Source: Galeopsis tetrahit
Taxonomy: Eukaryota; Streptophyta; Magnoliopsida; Lamiales; Lamiaceae
Reading direction: 5' to 3'
Length of the DNA stretch: 64,000 bases
NCBI GenBank assembly: GCA_963675135.1
Contig: OY776132.1
Coordinates: 1,736,001-1,800,000 of the forward strand
Each line of letters opens with the position of its first letter. The stretch's first letter is position 1. Made by a program: the position numbers and the translations under genes. The notes beneath the pieces were generated by a model. That model was given only the letters and a program-made list of their open reading frames with translations, did no database searches and was not told where the DNA came from. This document shows, one piece after another, positions 35,701-47,890 of the stretch.

Positions 35701-36849
35701 TAAAAAAGTAGAGATTGGAAGGAAAAGTAAATGACAACTAGTTTAATTTTAGATAAAAGTAGAAATAATTGTTAATAAATGTGGGATCACAAATTTTAAA
35801 AAAAATGTAAAGTAGGGTACTCGTACATCTAAAATAGCAAAATGTAAAGTTTAAAGAGAACAAATGATTATCTTTTTCGTAACTTTACTCGAATTTGTTC
35901 GGTACGTTCATTATTTTTAATATATGACACATGTCAATTAATATCATAAGCGTACAGGCAACGCCATGTCCGTTTTTCAACCATTCCCGATTTTCCTATT
36001 TTAACCCTTCCGATTTCGACCTCGAAAGGTGCTTCTGTAATCATAGTGATCGTGAATAGAAATTCAACAAACTGTATCGACTCAACGTGATGAAGAAAAG
36101 CACTATTTGGTGCAAGTTGTTTTCAATGCACCAACTGCCAAACTTTCGATTCATGTAAATCCATTAATGTCGCTTTCTTTCACCACTAAAAATTATTGTA
36201 CCAACGTGAGAAATATGAAAGAAAGCAAAACTAAAGAATTAATCAAAATCGAGATACAATGTGCGTTTATTATCGCAAACTCTACAAACAGCTTCTAAAA
36301 TTACGTTCTGCAAAAAAAATGTGAGGAGTAGCTTCTGAAAAAAAGTGATTCGGCCTCGTTTTACAGAATATGAAAACGCCATCATAATCTAGTTTCACAC
36401 AAGGATGTAAAGAACCAACACAACCGAAGAACGAGCAACTAATATGTCCGACCGGCGATTCATTGATTTGTAGGCGAGCTCATGCCCGAAAGAACTCTTG
36501 TAGTTTTAAAGATGAACCCTAGACTAATAACGCGATACTCCAACACTCCGATCGAACAAGAACGAGCGTACCTTCTATAGCGTTGGCCCGAGAGGAATAG
36601 TTTCTGATGACAGTATAACATGACCAAATTTCACAGCTAAAATTCTAACTAGTATACCTTTATCTGCAACCAAACTTGGCCTCGTCGTCTTACAACTCTG
36701 AACTCAGTCGAGCGCTTCCTAACACAGACGAGACGACAAATGTTACCACAGACGACAGTTGCTACCCGAGCAAGTTTCAAGAATCCAATAAAATGGGGCC
36801 ATCAAGCTAAAGAGTTGCCTCAAACTCAAATCATCAAAGCTATCTATAA
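32718..36849. other. Long AT-rich spacer without genes
   Basis: About 4.1 kb with no supported gene. Bases 34340-34640 are a copy of the repeat that also forms the base layer of the nest at 47.86-48.99 kb (both contain ACTCATTTATTT- or ACTCACTTA-type sequence and TACATAAATATTTACAAA- or TACATTAATATTTACAAA-type sequence). There is a TA microsatellite at about 35358-35375. A 63-codon ORF at 36107-36298 has no recognisable protein features. Confidence 0.5.
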
Positions 36850-37275
36850 TCCAAAATAAATAAATAAAACGAAAGAGTACGTTCTGTATGGACTATGAAC
36901 TATGTTTACCATAAACTTACCATCGGGTCCAAGACCCCACGTCAGTGATCCGTTTACACGACGAATCATGTTTTCACAAGAACAGTTTATATAATACTGT
37001 CAAAATGAAAATCTACCTGAAATAAATTAATAAAATGAAAGAGTATGTTCTGTATGAACTACGTTTACCATAAACACTACGACGAATCATGTTTTCACAA
37101 GAACAGTTTATATAATACTGTCAAAATGAAAATCTACCTGAAATAAATTAATAAAATGAAAGAGTATGTTCTGTATGGTATGGACTATGTTTACCATAAA
37201 CTACGACGAATCATGTTTTCGTACAAGAACAGTTTATATAATACTGTCAAAATGAAAAATCATCTACCTGAAACG
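36850..37275. repeat. About 3.3 tandem copies of a 121-124-bp unit
   Basis: ACGACGAATCATGTTTTC starts copies at 36958, 37079 and 37203. Each copy continues through CAGTTTATATAATACTGTCA and, in the first two, ATGAAAGAGTATGTTCTGTA. A partial copy precedes them from about 36850. The array lies 250 bp downstream of the stop codon of the S40-like gene. Confidence 0.92.
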
Positions 37276-37522
37276 AAATGAATCTCCCAATCCCATTAGT
37301 TCATCTACCAAGAACAACAAAATCCAGATTCCAGAATGGAGATTCACAAAACTAAACTGCAAATTTACTGAATTAAACTGCAAATCGAAACAAAATTTGC
37401 TCTTATTTCACAGAACATAAATGTTCATAAATCATAACACAGAAAAGAGGGCAAAATAAAGCAAATTACAACAGAAAAATTATCATCAAACGGATTACTC
37501 CTTTTTCCCTTAATTTTTCAAA

Positions 37523-38119
37523 TCAATCAATAAAACCTGTTTTCTGAAACACGGCGTTGCGCACGCGGCGCAAATCCCTTCCCTTCAGAGTTCTCCCGGC
37601 GCCTTCAAACACCGAGAAAGTCACGTGCGACCTAGCCACGATCACGTGCGGCGGCACCATCTCCTCGTCCCCTTCAACCGCATCGTCCTCCGCCGCTTCA
37701 TCGAATCCAACCAAATCCGCGTCCGTAAATCTCCCCTTCGGCCACGCCGGGATTTTCACCGGCGCAGATTGGGGGAATCGCGCTGCCATAGCCATTTCGT
37801 CCTGCCTCATCGCCGCAGAGTTTATGCTCTGATTGAGGGAGGATTTCCGCCGGATGAGGTGGTGGTGGTCGTCAGATAGCGCGGCGGAGAGTCCGGATTT
37901 GGCAGGGCTGAAGCTGGTGCGGCGGTGGTGGGTCGGCTGAGCGGGGGGGACGGTTGGGGATGGGGCGACGGCGGAGAAGGACCAAACGACGTCGCTTTCG
38001 TGGAGCTCAAACGGGTCGGGTTGGGAGAGGGAATCGGATTCGGGTTGTTTGATGAGGCCGAGAAAACGGAGAGTAGAGGAAGAAGAGGGGTTGTTTGTAG
38101 ACATGGCGGTTGACCACAC
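37523..38119 (-). CDS. S40-like / DUF584 senescence-regulator family protein
   Basis: A single-exon gene of 198 residues. The diagnostic C-terminal block is present: FSVFEGAGRTLKGRDLRR followed by VRNAVFQKTGFID at the very end. A mid-protein PAWPKGR segment and an acidic stretch leading to EMVPPHVIVARS are also typical. The N-terminal half is rich in Ser, Pro and His and looks disordered, with a conserved-looking ESDVVWSF motif. The family includes barley S40 and Arabidopsis relatives linked to leaf senescence, often nuclear; the biochemical function is not known. Start 38119 (MWST...) is the longest; the ATG 15 bases downstream (MSTNN) is equally plausible. The gene is much richer in GC than its flanks. 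Confidence 0.9.
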   Translation of the reverse strand: MWSTAMSTNNPSSSSTLRFLGLIKQPESDSLSQPDPFELHESDVVWSFSAVAPSPTVPPAQPTHHRRTSFSPAKSGLSAALSDDHHHLIRRKSSLNQSINSAAMRQDEMAMAARFPQSAPVKIPAWPKGRFTDADLVGFDEAAEDDAVEGDEEMVPPHVIVARSHVTFSVFEGAGRTLKGRDLRRVRNAVFQKTGFID

Positions 38120-39929
38120 TGTATGCCAACTCTTCCACCATGGTCAAGAATAATTCCTTTTTTTTCTTTTATAATGCCATTTTTTTCAAATAATAATATT
38201 ATTTTATTTTTTAGTAGCTTTTTCTTAAATTGTTGTTTTTACACATGTAAATTATTATAGCTACAACATTGAATATCCTAATAATTTTATAGGCTGTTTT
38301 ATTATAACTTTATTTAATGAATATTATATTTTTTTAATATAATTAATGCAAGTGATTAAATTATTAAATGAATGAGAAAATATTATTGGAACATTCTTAA
38401 ATAGAAAATAAGGCTTCATAATTGGGGTGAAAGGAGTACTAATGTATAGATATTGGTTTTTTTTTTAATAGAATATACATTAATGCTATATTCTATTTAT
38501 ACAATTATAAACTTTTCATTTACTTATTTTTAACTTTTAACGTTTAATCATAAAAAAAATTATTAGTGTCAAAATGAACTATTTCTTCACTTTTTTCTCA
38601 TTCTAATTTTTTACCTCCTTTTATTTTTTATTTTTTTCATACATGTCTCTACGTTTATTCTTTCTAAATCTTTTTACATCAACTATCTACTGCACATTTT
38701 ATACTATATTCATTAATTTACGTATAAAAAAGAAAAAAAATTATGACGAAACAAGAGAATATTAATAACGAAAATAAAAAATTCTTTTGTGTCACTATTT
38801 ATGTTTCAATATATGTTTCACCCATGTTTTAATTTACGGAATATCTTTTTTGTGGAATAGATGAAAATATAAAACAAGTGTCTTTACGTGTTGTTATCAT
38901 CAAAAAGTATAATTTTCATTTTAATGAGATAATATAAATAATAAATGTGGACGTATGGTAGTTGCGTCCGTGACTTTTTTTTAAAAAAATATAAAAATGG
39001 AGTTTTATATTTAATTAATTTTTTTAATTTTTTTTTTTGCGATTTTATATTTAAAAAGGAGAGTGGGACTATTCATTGGAGAGAGATGAGAGGCAAACAT
39101 TAAAATCAGGGAATAGTGAAAGTGATTGGTGGGCATTCATGGTTGGTTTTTTGCCACCACTTAATAATTATAAGTTGGTTTCTATGTGTGATTAATATTT
39201 ACATACTTTCATAGTCATTTTGACTATGACTACAAATTATTTGCCTTTCAACCTATGTATCATTAGGTTACTATTTTGCATTTAATTATGATTTAATTCC
39301 CAACATATGAGTTTCAAAGGGCTGTTTGGTTGATAGTACATACCCCTCTCTTCCAAGATTATTTTAATACGTATGTGATTACGCATATTAAAAAAATGTA
39401 ATAATGAATAGAGTTTTAATGAGTAATTTTGTAAAATTTTATGTATAAAATAAATAAATTGGTTGATTTTTATGTATGTGTGAAGAAAAAATAATGACAT
39501 TTGTGTAAATTTGAGGATATTGTGAGGATTGAGTTTATAAAGGATTTTTCCATTTCAAGAGTGTGAAAGTTACTGTGGAACGTTTCGAAAAGAAAAGTGT
39601 GAAAGTAATTTGGGACAGACGAAGTATTTTATATGTACGCTATAAACTTCTCGTTTACCTGTTTTAGATGTTTTGTCGTAATGGTCTCATTTATGATAAA
39701 ATTTACTACTATTTTTCTCTTTTTTTATCGTTCATCTCTTTCCACCTTTTTTCTTTTCTACCTTTTCTTCTCCATACATTTATCTACATTTACTACCCGA
39801 GACACATTTGATACTAAATTTTTTAATTTATGTACAAAAAGTAAAAGAAAAATTTATGACGGAATGAAGTGAGTATGAATTATCCTTCTAGAATACTTCA
39901 ATCATCCCATTTTTATTTTTATAAAGGAT
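38120..39929. other. AT-rich spacer upstream of the S40-like gene
   Basis: The first few hundred bases must hold the promoter of the minus-strand S40-like gene; no defined element was recognised. The rest is AT-rich with MITE-like fragments (for example near 39340-39625), without clear paired ends. Confidence 0.45.
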
Positions 39930-39934
39930 AAAAA

Positions 39935-40226
39935 CTTGTGTGAAACCGTGTCATATTTTTTTTTGAGACGGATCCTGTTTGACCCATATTCCTGATTTTT
40001 GGGTTGAATCATCCATTTTTCTTCAAATTTTATGTATATAAAAAAATTGATAATGTTTAAATAAAAAGTGATAATATTTTTAATAAAAGTTAGGTCATGG
40101 GTTCGAGTCATGGGGTGGGGAAAAAGGGATTGATATTTAACTTCCATAAAAATAAAAATAAACTTTTTATATAGAGTCAAGAAAGGCCCGTCTCACAAAA
40201 TGAGATCCGTGAGACGATCTCACATA
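39935..40226. mobile_element. MITE-like element with GTGAGACGATCTCAC-type ends
   Basis: The left end region reads TTGTGTGAAACCGTGTCA and GAGACGGATCC. The right end reads GATCCGTGAGACGATCTCAC, its imperfect inverse. It is about 290 bp, has no coding capacity, and the exact TSD is not resolved. Confidence 0.55.
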
Positions 40227-40550
40227 ATCCTAGCTCTTTACAAAGTACAAACCAAGCCCATAACCCAACTTATTAAGACGTGGCAGGCCTTAAGACATAC
40301 TACATCGAAAGCCCATTTTTACAATGTACAAACAAAGCCCATAGCCCAACTTATTCAGACATACACAAATCGAACCCATAAAATCTGATTTTCTTTCGGC
40401 TGTTTTAAACTTTTAATCAGACAAGTTTTATTTTTAGATTTAAACTTATTAGATGTGTCATAAATAAAGTTCCCTTTCACTCGTAAATTCTATAATTTAT
40501 GAACTTATAATTCTACTTAAATTATGTTTTAAAACAGAGTAAAATATAAA
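40227..40550. repeat. Short spacer with a duplicated segment
   Basis: The words ACCAAGCCCATAACCCAACTTATT and ACAAAGCCCATAGCCCAACTTATT (shortened here to the shared core CCAACTTATT) occur at about 40250 and 40333, an imperfect duplication of about 80 bp. No gene. Confidence 0.5.
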
Positions 40551-40555
40551 CTATA

Positions 40556-42540
40556 TGTCACATCCCGATTTTAGGGCCTAGATGAAAACATACTTTGAGT
40601 GCTAATGAAATTCGAATTTATGAATTTATAAAAGATTTTGCAGCGGAAGATTAAATAAAACTCAAATTTCTTAAAGAAAATTATTACCAAACTTTAATTC
40701 TTCAAGTAGGGCTCAAAAGCTGGTTTCAAAGAAATCAAATAGTGCATTAGTGAACAATTAAGTCTAACTCGAGATGTAACTAACTAATTAAAAGCAAAAA
40801 TAATATAAGGAAAAACATTGCATGACTAGACATCCACTTCCACCGTCCCTCCACTGCAACTCCATCAATCTGTAAAAATATTAAATTAATTGGGGTGAGC
40901 AAACAACTAGCTCAGTGGGATCCTCTTTGTCACAGTTAAATATCAATGCAAATAAAATCATAAACTCACAAACATGCGTACATAAGTCTTCCATATATTG
41001 ACCAAGTAAATTGGCCAATCTGTATACGGTGGAGTTGCCCCCAAGGATCTTACCATCCCGGACCGTAGTCCCCGCTAGCTATAACGACCTTTCCGTCGAA
41101 ATAACCCATAATAAACATTCTTCCATATATTGACCAATTAAATTGGCCAATCTGTATACGGTGGAGTTGCCCCCAAGGATTTTACCATCCCGGACCGTAG
41201 TCCCCGCTAGCTATAACGACATTTCCGTCGAAATAACCCATAATAAACATAAACATAGGATCATGTAGATAAGCAACAATTAAATTTACAAATAACATTT
41301 AAATGTGACAAAGTGAATACGTAAGTAAGAAAATCCCACCTCGAAATATAAGTCGCGTATGAAAATGGACGCAATAATGCTATATAGCCTACTTCTCACG
41401 ATTATCGTCACCTAACATTAAAAATATAACTTAGAGTTACCACTATTACAAAATTAAAGAGTAACTAATATCTACTATTAAATTGATAATTACTGATTAT
41501 TCTTGCTAGGCTAATTCAGAACAATTATACTAAATCTTTGTAATTCCAAAATATTAGACGACAACTCAGTAAATAGAATTGTCTAATAAATTATTAATTA
41601 GTAACATATTCACTAGCATATACGGGACTTGCAAAAACTTATATAAAATTAATAGTAGATCATTAACATATTACTAATAATATAACAGTAAGTGAAAACT
41701 AACTAAATAAATAGAATCTTTGATAAGTTTAATTAGTATTAAAATAAATAACCCAACTACTGATAAGTATATTTATATAAATAATCACCAGTGTTCGATC
41801 ATCACATATTATCTAAGAAAATACGTTGGCAACGAAACTATGTATTTGAAATTCTTGAAAGGAATTAAATAATTAAAATTTCCGAATCCATTAACTAAAC
41901 CAATGTCTAACAGAATATAGATTAAAATCATTTTAATTGACGTGGGAAGCAATTTATAATTAAGCAGTAGATTTGTTTTGAAAACGTACCAATACTACGT
42001 AGATTTTGAAGAAGGATATGTTACTTCTTTCGAGCTAGAGTGCCGCTACTACTTCTGATCCAGAATGGAGGAAACTATATCACGTTTAAATGGGTTGTGG
42101 GAGAAGAGATTTATCTTTTGTGATTGTTTTGAGATTGAGAAAATTTCCGTAGCATAAAGTAAGAGTGGAAGAGATAGAATTAGTTGAGAATAATTTGGGA
42201 TTAGGAGAATATTTAGGAAAATTGAGAGAGAAAATTAGTCTCCCAATTGAAATTCTAATTGACCGAGAAACTTAGAATTAGATTTGTGAATTCTAACGTG
42301 CTGATCAAGGTTATTTCCATCTTAAATAATAATAATAATAATAATAATATTAAGTTAATTTCGTATGTGTATATATGTACCAAAACGATATTTCCTTTAA
42401 GGGTAGAAAATCTTATAATTCAATAATATCTTCAATAATTTATACACATATATTTATCATACTATAATTATATTAAAGAAAATATAGTATTTTATTTATT
42501 TTTAATAACTTATGGTGATTGAAAATTGGTGGGTGTTACA
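40556..42540. mobile_element. Solo LTR (1985 bp) with 5-bp target-site duplication
   Basis: Begins TGTCACATCCCGATTTTAGG and ends GGTGGGTGTTACA, so it has TG...CA ends with a TGTCACA/TGTTACA pattern. It is flanked by a perfect 5-base duplication CTATA (40551-40555 and 42541-42545). No reverse transcriptase, primer-binding site or second LTR is present, so this is a solo LTR left by recombination between the two LTRs of a retrotransposon. The superfamily cannot be assigned from the LTR alone. It contains an internal 132-bp tandem duplication. Confidence 0.88.
40988..41250. repeat. 132-bp tandem duplication inside the solo LTR
   Basis: Two near-identical copies start CTTCCATATATTGACCAA at 40988 and 41120. 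They share GGTGGAGTTGCCCCCAAGGA and CCCGGACCGTAGTCCCCGCT, GC-rich compared with the rest. Few differences separate them, so the duplication is recent or was already in the active element. Confidence 0.93.
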
Positions 42541-42816
42541 CTATAACTTAGAGCTCTATCTCATACTACACTATATAATATCGTGCCTCACACAAGTCCT
42601 CCTAAAAAGTTTAATACGAGATGATTTTTCATTATATGAATATTATATTAATAGTAGACTTACTATCTAATTCGAATCATATTTTAAAGTAAAATAACAT
42701 ATAAATGCTAAAGTAGAATTCCGTCTTTTTTTCTGTAATATGATGTCAAATACCAACTCAGCAACGGAGGAAAAATCGCTCTTAGGAACGGCCCATCAAA
42801 TAGATGAACCCCAAAC

Positions 42817-43225
42817 ATGATGATTGTGGAAATGGATGGAGCATTTAATTTGAATGAAAGAAAATTTGGAGTGGGGGGGAATTATTCTTAACCGGAACGA
42901 GGATAGTATTCTTAATTTTTATGAAAAAATTCCACCTCAAAGAAGTCCGTTGGGTGCAAAACTGAAAGCAATTGAGATAGGGATGCAAAAAGCATTAACG
43001 ATGAGATATGGGGAAATTGAAGTGAAGACAAATTCACAGCAAGCAATCAGGATGATTAATGAGGGAAAAAAAAGAGTTGGTCCGAAATATGGTACGGTGG
43101 ATTCTATTGACAAACTAAAACAAGAATTTGTTGTGTGCAAATTCTCATATATACCACGGTCAAGAAATGAGCGGGCGCATCGGTTGGTCCAAAGGGCAGT
43201 TCACTCTACAATTTCTTGCGATTGA
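42817..43225 (+). pseudogene. LINE-derived RNase H domain remnant with G-run frameshift
   Basis: An open frame from 42854 encodes about 120 residues resembling the RNase H-like domain (RVT_3) at the end of plant LINE ORF2. Features include PLGAKLKAIEIGMQKAL, EIEVKTNSQQAIRMIN and the closing SRNERAHRLV block. The upstream frame from 42817 encodes the expected MDGAFNLNERKFG start but is shifted by one base in a run of seven G (about 42873-42879). The original DG and E-type catalytic acidic positions are therefore split between frames. Solitary plant RNase H-like genes exist, but the frameshift and lack of context favour a remnant. Confidence 0.75.
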
Positions 43226-44643
43226 AATGAAAAAGTTGTGGTGAAAGTCATAGAAAAGCTACGTTGGTCAGGTTTTAATGATCGAAAGACATACTTCTAT
43301 GTTCATTCAAAATAAAATAAAATTAGAACTCGGTCTCAATCTCAGCTAGGCATAAATTCTCACCTGTTAATGAAGGCATATGCAACGATAATCACCAATA
43401 TTAAAGACTTTATAGAAGAATAAATATTAATAAAACCAATTTAATAAAAAAATAAATAACAAGTACTTCCTCGAGGATTATTTTAAGAGTTGGTGTACTA
43501 TACGACACCAAAATTTATTTAATTATATTGCGAGATTAAATAAATAATATGTATTCCAAGATGGAGTATATAGTTGAAATTGCTTGACCATTGGGTAGTT
43601 GGGTACGTAATGGCACTTGAGCTGATTTTTTGGACTCCTTTATTGTCAATCCAATGACTTAGATTAGACATGCACAATCGGTTATAATCGTCGGTTTCAG
43701 GTTTCAGAATAGTGTAATCCAAATCGATCCAATTACAGTTTGGCTGGGTTATATCTAACTTTTTTTCGTTTTTCACTTGTTTTTTTGTTTGTTTAAACAT
43801 TTTTCTTTAAGAAAATACACTACTATAATTTAATACTCCTACAAATTATACAACTTACATTTAGAATTGTGTATAAAAAAAACAAAATTAAACCTTAAAA
43901 ATCAGTGGTTTAAACGAAATCGCCATTTTTAAAAAAATTCATAACCGAAATTGAACAGTCATTTTATGGCTTTTGTTCAATTTTTGAATCAAAATTGACG
44001 GTTTTTAATCAGCCGATTCGTCTGGTTATGATTTCGATTTAAATAAGTGACACCATTATATTTGGATAAGACTTGATTTTGATTTTCGCCCACTGAATTA
44101 GTGAACCTTGCAATGTAATTATATTTTAAAAAATATGTATACCAACATTTGAATTATGAGCCTCTAATTACCATGTGCTCACCAACTATACAAATTTGGA
44201 GAACCAAGAGGGCCCCTTTCATACTATATAATTACTCCACTATTTACTATCCTTAAAAAAAAACTACAAGTTGTTAATGAGTCATTGTCAATTTTCTTTT
44301 TTGGCAATTTAAATCTACAATGCGTTTTAATTTTATATTTTATTCACTTAAATATGAAATATGTATATAATGATTAGTGATATTATTATATTTGCGTACA
44401 TTTTGTCGGGTTGGATTTTGGAAATATTTGAACGAATGAAATTTCCCGTGGACGCCTTTGAATCCCGTTTCCCATAGTCTAATTAATTATGTCATAACTC
44501 TGACTTTAAACGGGATTTCTATAAATACACGGTGAAATTGATCAATTGAATTAGTTGATCTTTGAATCAGATTTCAAGACTTCAAAAAAAAAAAATACTT
44601 TGTCGCAAAATTCATTTTGTTCATTTCTTCGAAAGAGTTTTAA
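43226..44643. other. AT-rich spacer
   Basis: No gene was recognised. The minus ORF at 43519-43800 is not protein-like. Bases 44480-44570 match the dispersed repeat at 26220-26335. Confidence 0.45.
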
Positions 44644-44984
44644 GAAAAAAATATCAATTATAGTCCGGTAACATAGGTCAAATTAAATTATACTACTTCA
44701 GTAACTTTGCAACTTTTCAATTTTAGTCCTAACAGTCAATTTATGTATTGTAATTTAGCTCTTACTCAATTTTAGTCCTGTAATATTATAGTGTCTCAAT
44801 TTCAATCCTAACAATATCAATTCTAGTGCAAAGTGAGAATCTGCAAAGTTACATGATTAAAATGGGATTCAGTCTAAGTTACAAGACTAAAATTGATATT
44901 GTCATGATTAATTAGAATTGACACCTTTAGAACTAAAATTTAAAAAATGCAAAAATTACGGGACTAAAATTGATATTTTCTCAG
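44644..44984. mobile_element. MITE-like inverted-repeat element
   Basis: The left end AAAAATATCAATTATAGTCC and the right end, reverse-complemented AAAATATCAATTTTAGTCC, pair as inverted repeats. The interior repeats AATTTTAGTCCT words. A similar architecture occurs in YSL intron 6. Confidence 0.6.
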
Positions 44985-47215
44985 AATTTTAATGAATATA
45001 TATTGATTAGCTTATATATAAATAAATAGATAGATGTAGGATGTGATATTATTGTAAGGTTCTTACAAATAAAATGATTATTTATATAAAAAGTGAATGA
45101 CAATTTAAGTAATTAAATGATGATTGAAGGGGTGATTTAAAAAAAAAAATTGAACCAAAAAATGTAATTTTCTGTTTTATCTCAAATAACTTATATTGAA
45201 TACCCATCGTCACACTTGAGAAGGTGAAAATTTGTATATTAAAAAAAAAAAAAAAAAAGACATGCATGTGCGTATATTAGTGAATGAATAAAAAATACAG
45301 GGAGTATTAATTAATCTAATATAACACGTTAACAGCCTAATTACTTGAATCATATAGAAATGGAAAGATTGCGAAATCTAGAAATCATTCTATGTTGGGT
45401 ACAAAACGAGTACATGAGAATGACAACAATTTCCTTTTTTGTCTTGATTTTATTTATTTATTTATTTTTAGGATGAATGAGAAAGGCAAATTCAAGTGGA
45501 ATTCCAAATACAGTAGTCTTACGCAATCTGTAAATTAATCTTGTTGCTCTAAAACTATTCAAAAGAACTGTAGATTAATGATTTCTTATTATATTCTTAA
45601 TAAACATTCATTTGTCTTTTTTAAAAAACATACATTAATTTACTAGAGTATTTAAGTGATTACAATGACAAATTTGAAAGAATTTCATCTTAGCAAAGCT
45701 AAAAAATAAGATTGAACTCAAGTAAGTTGATTTTATCAATTTGACAACTCTGCATATTCGATAAACGTGAATTAATAAAAAGTTAACAATAAGAGTTCAG
45801 ACTTGACAAAGTTGAATACAACAGTGAAAAGACACGTACAAGTGTACATCTACTTCAAGCAAATCCTAAGGACAATTGCATGTCATATATCATAAGAATT
45901 TATCACTATAAATACAAATCAAACTTTCATTGCAAGGCTCCAAAAATTCTACCAAGTAAGCTATAGCAAGCAAAACCTTTAAGAACATCAAATAAGAACA
46001 CATCACTCACTTGGGCAAGAATTCTTAGCCTTTTAAAATTACTTAGAATTCACACAATGTTCCAAGTCTATAATCTAAGCATTGCATACCCAATGTTTAG
46101 AGAGAATTCATATCCTTAGCCTCGTGCAAAATCAGTGTAAATGAATTCTCAACTTAGTTCGATAGTTTGAAAAGTGAACTAATGAATTGAGTCGAACTTA
46201 GTTAAAATGTCACTATGTCTATATAAAGTGTGTTTGTTTACCTTTGGTGTTGTCCACATAAGTGTGTATGTTTTTTTTTTCTAAATATTCTTCATCACAC
46301 TTAATTTATCTCTTCTTTACTTTATTTTTTTAAAATCTATTTTATACATTCAAACAATATTTTTTAAATATGTATAAAAAAAAATAAACACTCTATACGT
46401 GTACGGATGAAATATTTTGAAAACTAAAGGGAAAACCTTCCAATAGTTGAATCCTTTGAAAGGAGAAAAAACAAACTATTCTTTGGGACTACAAAAACCA
46501 ATATCCCTACCCCAATATATATTTATTTTTTTGGATTGAAAACCCCAATTAATTAAAGACAGTTAAAAAAAAAAACTACGAATTGATGGCGTCACATTTT
46601 CATATTAGCACTCCACATTTGATTTAGAACCAGCCTGCAATACTTGAAACAACCCCCAACTCCAAAAAATAAATAAAAATGAAGTTACAACTTTGACTTT
46701 GACCGATTTTCAAACTATTTAATTTCAGAAAATTGTTTAAAGTATTTCATATTTTACTTTAATAAACACATATGTATGTAACAAACTGAAAATTGCATCA
46801 AGTTTCGTCAATATTATCTTATTATTTAATTAACTATGATAATTTCTCTTTCTTTAAAACAAAATCAATTCTTAAATCGAAGTATATAGATATATTTTAA
46901 ATAAATTAATACTAGTTGACTCAAGTTTACTAAAAGATTTATATTAAGAAGCGTTATTGATTTTTTATTATATACACGAGTATATAAATATTAAGAAGCC
47001 CTTTAAATGCCGTTTCTTTTTATAATTTAAGTCAATTTTGCTCATAGCTTCATTTCATGCTTTTTATAAACTCGGGTTAATTGGTAGAATCTTTTGATTA
47101 TTTTTTGTTTTAAAAATGGTATTATAACCTAGACTAATTGTTTCTAAAACATAGGAGTATTATTTTGGATATTAAACAATATTCATAGACTAATTTGTTT
47201 GATCGTATTACTAAG
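44985..47215. other. AT-rich spacer
   Basis: About 2.2 kb without a supported gene. A-rich tracts occur at about 45241-45258. A degenerate MITE-like stretch near 46200-46410 has unclear borders. Confidence 0.45.
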
Positions 47216-47218
47216 TAT

Positions 47219-47856
47219 GCTAAATAAACAATTTTAGGTCAAAAATCATTTAGACAAACGAGTAATACAGTTTATATAAATGAGTAATACAACTGATCTA
47301 AAATATTTATTTACCTTATATGGGTTGAATCAACGAGTTAATTATATGGGCCAATTGACAATTTAAATGGGTGGAATGCTTTTAATAGGAATCGAACCCA
47401 GCGTCTCATCTAAAAGTTCAAACGACCTGGTTTGCTCTGATACCCATGAAAGAATTTTGTCTCATTTAAAAATCCGAACTTGTAGAGAGGGTGGGAATTA
47501 ACACTCATCCCACTCATGGGCCGGATTAACACCTCTTACCCTTTTTGGGGAGGAGGCCCATCGAATTGACAATTTAAATGAGTGGAGTGCTTTCAACAGG
47601 AATCGAATCCAGAGATCATTTGCTTGATTTGCTCTGATACCATAAAAAAAAATTATCTCATCTAAAAGTTCAAACTTGTAGAGGGTAAAAATTAATTATT
47701 GTATATTAATTCCTAACTAGAATCGTCTTATAAATAAAACAATTTTAGGTCAAAAACCATTTAGACAAACGAGTAATACAGTTTATATAAATGAGTAATA
47801 CAACTAATCTAAAATATTTATTTACCTTATATGGGTGAAACAATGAGTTAATTAAT
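47219..47856. repeat. Pair of direct repeats of about 120 bp flanking a TRIM array
   Basis: Sequence starting CAATTTTAGGTCAAAAA and running through GAGTAATACAGTTTATATAA to ATGAGTTAATTA or CGAGTTAATTA occurs at about 47228-47345 and 47739-47855, more than 90% identical by eye. Between them lies the inverted TRIM array. The copies are much longer than a target-site duplication. Confidence 0.88.
47351..47718 (-). mobile_element. Tandem TRIM array (LTR-internal-LTR-internal), minus strand
   Basis: Read on the minus strand: an LTR from 47718, then a GGTATCAGAGC primer-binding site ending near 47631, an internal region, a second shortened LTR near 47503-47448, a second GTATCAGAGC, and a truncated internal region ending near 47351. 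Internal parts share GGTTCGATTCCT or GATTCGATTCCT and GATGGGCCTCCTCCCCAAAA with the intact TRIM at 48367. TRIMs are small non-coding LTR retrotransposons known to form tandem arrays sharing LTRs. The copy is older than the 48.4-kb element. Confidence 0.85.
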
Positions 47857-47890
47857 ACTTTCTCCGATCCATTATATATTTACACTTTTA

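Noticed and set aside
36107..36298. 63-codon ORF in the spacer
   Set aside because: No motif, no splice partner, and AT-rich base composition like the spacer.
37557..38113. Plus-strand ORFs across the S40-like gene
   Set aside because: Shadows of a GC-rich coding exon; the minus strand has the family motif.
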